Shown here piece by piece: positions 1-5,614 of a DNA stretch of 41,974 nt. The notes under the pieces are model-generated. The model had not been told where the DNA came from. It made no database searches and saw nothing but the letters and a program-made list of their open reading frames with translations. Source of the DNA: Owenweeksia sp. (lineage in GTDB: Bacteria; Bacteroidota; Bacteroidia; Flavobacteriales; Schleiferiaceae); NCBI GenBank assembly GCA_028277105.1, contig JANQHO010000003.1:1-41974 (forward strand), read 5' to 3'. Position 1 is the stretch's first letter. Each line of letters opens with the position of its first letter. Made by a program: the position numbers and the translations under genes.

Positions 1-307
1 CAATATTGCGGATAGTGCCATTGGGAGAGCGCCACATTTTTTTTAATCCAAATTCCTTTACCCGAGTTTCGTCAGGGGTAATGGTAGCACATTTAATCCC
101 TACATTGTATTCTTTTATGGCCTCGGCTGCTTCAACTGTAATTTGGTCATTTGTTTCATCGCGCTTCTCAATACCCAGGTCGTAGTATTTAATATCTATA
201 TCCAGGTAGGGCAGGATAAATTTTTCTTTTATGAACTTCCAAATAATACGGGTCATTTCATCCCCGTCTAATTCTACTACCGGGTTTTGTACTTTAATTT
301 TAGCCAT
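1..307 (-). CDS. icd: NADP-dependent isocitrate dehydrogenase, N-terminal part (cut by window start)
   Basis: The ATG is at 305-307 on the minus strand and the frame stays open to base 1, giving about 102 residues. The start reads [20 protein letters not shown], and CATITPDE and [12 protein letters not shown] follow. These are hallmarks of the homodimeric eukaryote-like NADP isocitrate dehydrogenase, which oxidises isocitrate to 2-oxoglutarate and CO2 in the TCA cycle. The substrate-binding segment SPNGTIRN is present; the metal-binding C-terminal half lies outside the window. The gene sits 74 bp downstream of dnaX on the same strand but has its own candidate promoter box at 357-364. Confidence 0.93.
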   Translation of the reverse strand, partial: MAKIKVQNPVVELDGDEMTRIIWKFIKEKFILPYLDIDIKYYDLGIEKRDETNDQITVEAAEAIKEYNVGIKCATITPDETRVKEFGLKKMWRSPNGTIRNI

Positions 308-356
308 AATAAATTTCAGGTGAAGCTCTTATTAAACATGCGTGAATGAGGAGTTG

Positions 357-364
357 CAAAAGTA
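357..364 (-). promoter_or_regulatory. Candidate -7 box TACTTTTG for icd
   Basis: The minus strand reads TACTTTTG, an exact match to the Bacteroidota -7 consensus TAnnTTTG, about 50 nt upstream of the icd ATG. The octamer and the CA that follows it are the same as in the rpsF promoter. No convincing -33 TTG was seen at the expected distance, so the call rests on the -7 box and its position. Confidence 0.45.
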
Positions 365-381
365 AAAACATTCTACCACTC

Positions 382-2127
382 TTATTCCAGATCGAGATCA
401 AGCCTTTGCTTCAGTTCGAGCAAATGAGGGTTTTTTTCGGCCATATACTGGAACTTTTCTTGTGGGCTGTACGGCTCCAGGCTTTTGGCACTTTCTGCCA
501 CCTTTATATCAAACACCAGCGAAAAATTATTCAGCTTTTCCCTCAAGAATTTCAGTAGCTGGGGCTTTTCTTCTTCAAAAAGAGAGAATTGGGTTTCATT
601 ATCCAGGGTGATTTCTACTGTGTAGTTTTCTTTAAGAACCAGCTTTTTATTGGCGAGGCTGCTGAAGAGGCGCTTTTTCTGAAGTTTTTTTAACATTAAA
701 AGATATTCCTGCCAGAGATTGGCCAATCTGTTATCGTTGAAATCATCTTTGGGCATATCAGGCCTGGGAGCAGTGTAATCTTCCTGTTCTTCTTCAACCA
801 TTTTTTCCTCCAGCTTACCCATCAGGGTATTGCTGATGGAGAATCGGCTTTTCTTGGTTTTGAGCTTATTGTTTAATACCGGTACAGGTTGATCAGTTGC
901 AGACTTATCTATTTCTTTAGCAAGGGTTTCCGTCTCTGGTTTTTTCGATTCAGGTTTGTGAGTATTTTCTTTAATAGCAGGCTTTTGTGGCACTGGAGTG
1001 GCTTTTTCCACTGCTTTTACCGGAGGGTCTACAGGCTGGTGCTCAGGCTTTTTTTTTTCGCGGCTGTTTTCACCGGTCAGCAACTGAGCCGTTTGAAGCA
1101 GGCAGAGCTCCACCAGTAAACGGGGGTTGTTACTGCTCTTATAGCGAACATCGCATTCGGCCAGCAATTTCAAGGCTCTCAGTAAAAAAAGGTCATCAGT
1201 GGCCCCGGATTGTTCGAGGTAGCGTTTCCTGGTATTCTCACCTACTTCGAGAAGGTTAAGAGTAGCGGGATCTTTACAGACCAGCAGGTCTCTGAAGTGG
1301 GAGGCCAGGCCATTGATAAATAGGTGACCGTCAAAACCGTTGTCCAGTATCTCGTCAAAAATATTGAGCAAACCGGCTGTATTGTTTTGCAGTAAAAAAT
1401 CAGTGGTGCGGAAATAATAATCGTAATCCAGTATTCTCAGATTATCGATCACGTCTTTATAGGTAATGTTATTACCGGAAAAAGAAACAATGCGATCAAA
1501 GATAGAAAGGGCATCTCTCAAGGCACCGTCAGCTTTCTGGGCAATAATGTGCAAGGCTTCATTTTCTGCCGTTATACCTTCCTGTTCTGCTACTTTTTTG
1601 AGGTGATTACTGATATCCTCTACCGCAATCCTTTTGAAGTCAAATATTTGACAGCGGCTCAAGATGGTAGGGATGATCTTGTGCTTTTCAGTAGTAGCTA
1701 GTATAAAGATGGCGTGTTTAGGGGGTTCTTCCAGGGTTTTAAGAAAGGCGTTAAAAGCTGCCTGGGAGAGCATGTGTACTTCGTCTATGATATACACTTT
1801 ATAATTTCCTGCTTGTGGAGCGAAACGGACCTGATCTATCAGGTTGCGTATGTCATCTACGCTATTGTTAGAAGCAGCATCGAGCTCAAAAATGTTAAAA
1901 GAAAAATCCTGCTTGGGATCGGCTCCGTCTTCCGTATTGATCATTCTCGCCAGAATACGGGCACAGGTAGTTTTACCTACACCTCTGGGTCCGGTAAATA
2001 ACAAAGCCTGGGCCAGATGATTTTTTTCAATAGCATTGTAAAGGGTATTGGTCACGTGTTGCTGGCCAACTACCTCGTCAAAATTCTGGGGCCTGTATTT
2101 GCGTGCTGATACGATGAAATTTTCCAT
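382..2127 (-). CDS. dnaX: DNA polymerase III subunit gamma/tau
   Basis: Clamp-loader ATPase of the replisome, 581 aa. Residues 46-53 are the Walker A motif GPRGVGKT, DEVH at 115-118 is Walker B, and an SRC motif follows near 160, as in AAA+ clamp loaders. Domain III ends near residue 350. A Lys/Pro/Glu-rich linker (about 355-430) and a tau-type C-terminal domain follow. The four-cysteine zinc module that normally lies between Walker A and B in E. coli DnaX is absent: the sequence runs from ARMIN directly to FNIFELDAASNN. I recall this as usual in Bacteroidota. An A10 run in codons 357-360 sits at the domain III/linker boundary and may generate a short gamma form. The gene is divergent from rpsF. 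Confidence 0.96.
   Translation of the reverse strand: MENFIVSARKYRPQNFDEVVGQQHVTNTLYNAIEKNHLAQALLFTGPRGVGKTTCARILARMINTEDGADPKQDFSFNIFELDAASNNSVDDIRNLIDQVRFAPQAGNYKVYIIDEVHMLSQAAFNAFLKTLEEPPKHAIFILATTEKHKIIPTILSRCQIFDFKRIAVEDISNHLKKVAEQEGITAENEALHIIAQKADGALRDALSIFDRIVSFSGNNITYKDVIDNLRILDYDYYFRTTDFLLQNNTAGLLNIFDEILDNGFDGHLFINGLASHFRDLLVCKDPATLNLLEVGENTRKRYLEQSGATDDLFLLRALKLLAECDVRYKSSNNPRLLVELCLLQTAQLLTGENSREKKKPEHQPVDPPVKAVEKATPVPQKPAIKENTHKPESKKPETETLAKEIDKSATDQPVPVLNNKLKTKKSRFSISNTLMGKLEEKMVEEEQEDYTAPRPDMPKDDFNDNRLANLWQEYLLMLKKLQKKRLFSSLANKKLVLKENYTVEITLDNETQFSLFEEEKPQLLKFLREKLNNFSLVFDIKVAESAKSLEPYSPQEKFQYMAEKNPHLLELKQRLDLDLE
1049..1058 (-). promoter_or_regulatory. A10 slippage / frameshift site in dnaX
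   Basis: The minus strand reads CGC GAA AAA AAA AAG CCT GAG, a run of ten A ending in the heptamer A AAA AAG in the correct phase for a -1 tandem slip. After a -1 shift the next codons are GCC TGA, so translation stops after one extra residue. In the +1 phase a stop comes after five codons (CTG AGC ACC AGC CTG TAG). The resulting product of about 361 aa would hold domains I-III only, equivalent to gamma. The E. coli dnaX signal is also A AAA AAG followed by a near stop, and Thermus uses transcript slippage on an A run. I saw no clear downstream hairpin or upstream SD-like stimulator. Confidence 0.5.
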
Positions 2128-2132
2128 CAGGG

Positions 2133-2140
2133 CAAATATA
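2133..2140 (-). promoter_or_regulatory. Candidate -7 box TATATTTG close to the dnaX start
   Basis: The minus strand carries TATATTTG five bases upstream of the dnaX ATG (2125-2127). If it is used, transcription would begin at or very near the start codon, giving a leaderless or near-leaderless mRNA. No -33 TTG is evident, so an upstream promoter remains possible. Confidence 0.3.
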
Positions 2141-2208
2141 TGATGACTAATGCTAGCTTACTATTATTGTTAATAATTAGAAAGGGCTGATCTTTAACGC
2201 AAAACTTT

Positions 2209-2238
2209 TTTGGGAAATGGTATAAATGACTACTTTTG
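2209..2238 (+). promoter_or_regulatory. Promoter of the rpsF-rpsR-rplI operon
   Basis: TTTG at 2209-2212 and TACTTTTG at 2231-2238 are separated by 18 bp, matching the Bacteroidota pattern TTTG-N17-20-TAnnTTTG. Transcription should start near 2243-2246, leaving a leader of about 40 nt before the rpsF ATG at 2283. No GGAGG-type ribosome binding site is present, which is normal in this phylum. Confidence 0.7.
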
Positions 2239-2282
2239 CACTCCTTTTTAAAGTTCTATCTAATTAATTTAAACGAAGACAG

Positions 2283-2618
2283 ATGAATCATTACGAAGCC
2301 GTTTTCATCATTAATCCCGTCTTATCTGATGAACAGGTAAGGGAAACGGTTGAAAAATTCAAGGGTCTCCTTGAAGCAAAAGATGGCAAAGTGCTGCACG
2401 AAGAAAACTGGGGATTGCGCAAGTTGGCTTACCCCATACAGCACAAAAGAAGTGGTTTCTACCACTTATTGGAATTCCAGGCTCCTGGTGAAATTATCAG
2501 CGATGTAGAAGTGGAGTTGAAACGCGATGAGCGTATCATGCGTTTCCTGACCGTAAGAATGGACAGGGATCATGTTGAATTTGCAGAGAAGAGAAGAAAG
2601 AAATTACAAAACGCTTAA
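2283..2618 (+). CDS. rpsF: 30S ribosomal protein S6
   Basis: The protein of 111 aa begins MNHYEAVFIINPVLSDEQV and contains the S6 signatures ENWGLRKLAYPI and SGFYHLLEFQAPGE, then RDERIMRFLTVRMD. It binds S18 and the central domain of 16S rRNA in the small subunit platform. It is the first gene of the classic S6-S18-L9 operon, with rpsR starting 11 bp after its stop. Length and architecture are normal for Bacteroidota S6. Confidence 0.97.
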   Translation: MNHYEAVFIINPVLSDEQVRETVEKFKGLLEAKDGKVLHEENWGLRKLAYPIQHKRSGFYHLLEFQAPGEIISDVEVELKRDERIMRFLTVRMDRDHVEFAEKRRKKLQNA

Positions 2619-2629
2619 AGAATTGAACT

Positions 2630-2917
2630 ATGAGTGAATTAGAAACTGGAACAAACCAATCAGAGATAAGGTATTTACAGCCGTTGAGCATAGATACCGG
2701 TAAAAGGGAAAAATACTGCCGCTTTAAGCGTTACGGTATTAAGTACGTTGACTACAAGGATACTAACTTCCTGAACCAGTTCGTAAATGAGCAAGGTAAA
2801 ATCTTACCTCGCAGAATCACCGGAACTTCATTGAAATATCAACGCAAGGTAGCCACTGCTATTAAAAGGGCCCGTCACCTGGCCTTGATGCCTTACGTAA
2901 CCGATAACCTTAAATAA
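2630..2917 (+). CDS. rpsR: 30S ribosomal protein S18
   Basis: Small basic protein of 95 aa with [17 protein letters not shown] and the diagnostic [20 protein letters not shown] segment, followed by [13 protein letters not shown]. It pairs with S6 on the 30S platform. The N-terminal extension of about 20 residues before the core is typical of this phylum. It lies between rpsF (11 bp) and rplI (9 bp) and is clearly co-transcribed with them. Confidence 0.97.
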   Translation: MSELETGTNQSEIRYLQPLSIDTGKREKYCRFKRYGIKYVDYKDTNFLNQFVNEQGKILPRRITGTSLKYQRKVATAIKRARHLALMPYVTDNLK

Positions 2918-2926
2918 ACAATAGCC

Positions 2927-3382
2927 ATGGAAGTAATATTAAAGCAAGATGTTGAAAATTTAGGCTATAAGGATGATGTGGTAATGGTAAAAAACGGCTA
3001 CGCCCGTAACTATCTCATACCACAAGGTTATGCGGAACTGGCTACTGCCGGGGCCAAAAAAATGTTGGCTGAGAATTTAAAGCAACGCAAACACAAAGAG
3101 GCCAAGGAGATCGAAGATGCCCAAAGTATGGCCGAAACACTTAAGGACGTAAACATTAAGATCGTTACCAAGGTTGGTAAAGGCAATAAATTATTTGGTT
3201 CTATCAATAATGCCAACCTGGCTGAAGAGTTGTCTAAAAAAGGCTATCATATCGATCGCAAATACATCAACATTCAGGGTGGTACCATTAAGGCTACCGG
3301 TCCCTATACCGCTAAAATCCGTTTGCATCGCGAAGTAGTGATCGATCTTGGATTTGAAGTAATAGGAGAATCAGGTCAGTAA
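2927..3382 (+). CDS. rplI: 50S ribosomal protein L9
   Basis: 151 aa, beginning MEVILKQDVENLGYKDDVVMVKNGYARNYL-type, with the conserved GYARNYLIPQGYA loop of the rRNA-binding N-domain, a central connecting helix (about 45-75) and a C-domain with GKLFGSI-like KLFGSINNANLAEEL. It is the last gene of the operon. The terminator at 3410-3435 starts 27 bp after its stop. Confidence 0.97.
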   Translation: MEVILKQDVENLGYKDDVVMVKNGYARNYLIPQGYAELATAGAKKMLAENLKQRKHKEAKEIEDAQSMAETLKDVNIKIVTKVGKGNKLFGSINNANLAEELSKKGYHIDRKYINIQGGTIKATGPYTAKIRLHREVVIDLGFEVIGESGQ

Positions 3383-3409
3383 GAAACTGACAAACAACAG
3401 TATTTTGAG

Positions 3410-3435
3410 AGTCCCGCCTCTGGCGGGACTTTTTT
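3410..3435 (+). terminator. Intrinsic terminator after rplI
   Basis: Perfect 9-bp stem AGTCCCGCC / GGCGGGACT (3410-3418, 3422-3430) with loop TCT, followed by a T run to 3435. It lies just downstream of rplI. On the minus strand the same hairpin follows the DUF3052 gene by a few bases, but there the tail is not U-rich. Confidence 0.9.
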
Positions 3436-3823
3436 ATGGGCGCAATTTCAGGGGAATTACCAGTTTTAAACCCGACCAGAACTGGTCAACAGCACAAACC
3501 TTAACGTCTACCAGACCGTTTTCAAGGGCAATATCCCTAATGATATCTTCATTGAGTTCCGTGGGCTTTTTAGAGCTTTTCTTGTACCAGCTTACCCATA
3601 TCATTCCTTTTGATGTAATACACTCCCGGGCAAACAGTAGCACTGTTAAATAATCGTTGACTTGATTGGAAAAAATATGGATAAGATCACAATCCTGCTC
3701 ACTTGCGGTCATTTCAAAATCCTTCGGTAGTTCAATGAGATCGAAATAGTTTTCAGGAGCGTTGATAAGGTGATATTTAAAACCCTCTTTGTAACCTAGC
3801 TTCTCAAAAACGGCTTTACTCAT
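3434..3823 (-). CDS. DUF3052-like protein
   Basis: 129 aa, soluble, no signal peptide. The start FEKLGYKEGFKYHLINAPENY, the central LIHIFSNQVND and the WVSWYKKSSKKPTELNEDIIRD motif match the DUF3052 family as I remember it, in which the C-terminal VDQFWSGLKL segment is also conserved. The function is unknown. The ATG overlaps the last 8 bases of the upstream MacB-like permease gene (ATGAGTAA), implying translational coupling. It ends close to the rplI terminator in a convergent arrangement. Confidence 0.7.
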   Translation of the reverse strand: MSKAVFEKLGYKEGFKYHLINAPENYFDLIELPKDFEMTASEQDCDLIHIFSNQVNDYLTVLLFARECITSKGMIWVSWYKKSSKKPTELNEDIIRDIALENGLVDVKVCAVDQFWSGLKLVIPLKLRP

Positions 3824-5060
3824 GGCGCAAACTCTCTATAGGATCCAGCCTGGATGCTTTATAAGCCGGGTATATTCCCGAAACAAGACCTACGATAAAA
3901 CATATACCAACTCCCAGACCCATCCAGGCCCAGGGAATAATAAAACTGCCTCCTACCAGCATAGAAGTTCCATTTCCTATGAGAATGCCGAGTATTATTC
4001 CGGCCAACCCTCCCAGTATGCATATAACAATAGCCTCTGTTAAAAACTGGCTTCTGATGGTGACTTCCTTGGCACCTACGGCTTTTCTAACACCGATTTC
4101 ATTAGTACGCTCAGTAACCGATACCAGCATGATGTTCATCAGGGCGATAGCTGCCCCCAACAAAGTGATAATACCAATAATAATAGCGGCATAAGTAACA
4201 TAGCTCAGGTTGTCAATCAAAGTTTCACTGAGGTTATCGCTTTTGGTGATGTGAAAATCGTTTTCCTGTTTTGGTTTTAGCTTTCGTACGATCCTCATTA
4301 TCGCGGTAGCCTCAGAGGTGGATTGATCGAGCATTTCCCCATTGAGGGCCATCACGTTAATGGCAAAGCTCTGGTTAGGGGAACTGAAGGAGGAACGGGC
4401 ATTGGTAATCGGAATAAACACCGACTTGTCGCCCCCAAATCCAAAGGCATTCCCTTTGGGTTTCATCAAACCAATGATGCGGTAGCGCTTATTGCCAATT
4501 TCTATCACTTCCCCCAGGGGATTGGTCTTGGGAAAGAGTTTGTTTTTTATTTCCTGGCCGATCAAGGTAACCGGGGTGGCATTTTTCACTTCGTCTTCAG
4601 TTATGTTCCGTCCCGATTCTATCTCATAGCCCCCTGTTTCTATATAGTTCTCATCCATCGCCCAAACGGTGATGTTGGGGTCTGTTTTGATATTGCGGTA
4701 TTTCACTTCGGCAGTGCCTGAGGCCAGATAAGAAACACTGACCAGGGCTGGTTCATCGGCAAACTTTTTCTTAAACTCCAGGGCCTGGTAATAAGTGATA
4801 TTCTGATATACTTTAGGCCTTTTGCCTTGACGGCCGATTTGAATATTAGGCCCGGTATTTTGAATGGTATAGGTATTGGCTCCGAGCAAAGCAAACTGCC
4901 CGGTAAGGGCGCCTTTAATGGCATCGATAGCCGTTAGTATACCCACCAGTGCGGTGATGCCTATAGCAATGATAAGGCTGGTGAGAATAGTTCTCAGCAA
5001 CTGACCTTTGATCGATTGCAGGGCAACTTTGATATTTTGAACTAAAAGCTTCCGGTTCAT
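3816..5060 (-). CDS. MacB/FtsX-type ABC transporter permease
   Basis: 414 aa. One N-terminal TM helix (about 19-45, ILTSLIIAIGITALVGILTAI) is followed by a large periplasmic MacB_PCD domain (about 50-285) and three C-terminal TM helices of the FtsX domain, with the motif ERTNEIGVRKAVGAKEVTI between the first and second of these. This is the type VII ABC transporter layout, used in lipoprotein handling, macrolide or peptide export and mechanotransmission. No ATPase gene is adjacent, so the partner must be encoded elsewhere. The gene overlaps the DUF3052 gene by 8 bp. Confidence 0.9.
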   Translation of the reverse strand: MNRKLLVQNIKVALQSIKGQLLRTILTSLIIAIGITALVGILTAIDAIKGALTGQFALLGANTYTIQNTGPNIQIGRQGKRPKVYQNITYYQALEFKKKFADEPALVSVSYLASGTAEVKYRNIKTDPNITVWAMDENYIETGGYEIESGRNITEDEVKNATPVTLIGQEIKNKLFPKTNPLGEVIEIGNKRYRIIGLMKPKGNAFGFGGDKSVFIPITNARSSFSSPNQSFAINVMALNGEMLDQSTSEATAIMRIVRKLKPKQENDFHITKSDNLSETLIDNLSYVTYAAIIIGIITLLGAAIALMNIMLVSVTERTNEIGVRKAVGAKEVTIRSQFLTEAIVICILGGLAGIILGILIGNGTSMLVGGSFIIPWAWMGLGVGICFIVGLVSGIYPAYKASRLDPIESLRHE

Positions 5061-5372
5061 TTCAGGGTCTAAAGTATGAATTGTCTATTTAAATTTTTGG
5101 AGTTACAGAACGGATAATAGTAGCTTAACCGAAGGCAAAGCAGTGCAGAGAGAGTTTTGTCTGCCTGATCAGCTGTGCTCTTGGCGTGAGTGTTAAAAAG
5201 GTTGACAAGAATTAGCCCAATGGACTACCAAAAAAGAACATACACTTACATAAATTTTTGTTTTAGGATTAAGTTTATATTTATGTTGTGGCCGTTTCGG
5301 GGATATGTCCATCCGCTTTCCAACTCTTGGGGTGTTTTTTTAAGAGGTTCAAAATTCAAAAAATTAAAGTTC

Positions 5373-5404
5373 ATCGCGGCCTAAACGAAGTGAAGAGCCG
5401 CGAT
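5373..5404. repeat. Hairpin, 8-bp perfect stem
   Basis: ATCGCGGC (5373-5380) pairs perfectly with GCCGCGAT (5397-5404) across a 16-nt loop (5381-5396). It is GC-rich within an AT-rich intergenic stretch and is followed by TTATTATT. It could be part of a structured RNA, an intergenic repeat or a weak terminator. Confidence 0.6.
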
Positions 5405-5427
5405 CTTATTATTGCAATCGAGATTGA

Positions 5428-5468
5428 ATGCCGGGTCTGTCGCTCACCTACCGAAGTAGGCCCGGCAT
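5428..5468. repeat. Nested hairpin (8-bp outer, 5-bp inner stem)
   Basis: ATGCCGGG (5428-5435) pairs with CCCGGCAT (5461-5468). Inside it, CCTAC (5447-5451) pairs with GTAGG (5456-5460) around a CGAA loop, and the inner stem abuts the outer stem on the 3' side, leaving an 11-nt bulge on the 5' side. A degenerate echo, TTCTGTGCCTGCCTCCACCCGG-like, lies at about 5504-5525, suggesting a repeat family. Confidence 0.6.
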
Positions 5469-5586
5469 GAAGTAAAATATAAAGCAATTCTCAAGAAATG
5501 TCGGTTCTGTGCCTGCCTCCACCCGGAAAGAGCTATGAATTACAAACCCCGAACCTCAAACCTTAAACCAGAAACCTACTCCTACC

Positions 5587-5594
5587 TACCTTTG
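5587..5594 (+). promoter_or_regulatory. Candidate -7 box TACCTTTG
   Basis: An exact TAnnTTTG match 20 bp upstream of the ATG at 5615. A -33 TTG at 17-20 bp is not obvious (the region is AAACC-rich). It would give a very short leader for the phosphodiesterase gene. Confidence 0.4.
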
Positions 5595-5614
5595 CCATAT
5601 GAAGAATCAAAGGC

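Larger units (their letters stand above)
5061..5614. other. 554-bp intergenic region, no convincing gene
   Basis: It separates the divergent permease and phosphodiesterase genes. Short ORFs (for example 5190-5384) show no recognisable start, domain or coding character. It contains an AT-rich part, a T7 run near 5335-5341, two strong hairpins at 5373-5404 and 5428-5468, and a tract of AAACC/GAACC words at 5544-5576 before a -7 box at 5587. Confidence 0.7.

Noticed and set aside
4323-4721. 132-aa plus-strand ORF opposite the MacB-like permease
   Set aside because: Antisense to the conserved periplasmic domain; no recognisable motif.
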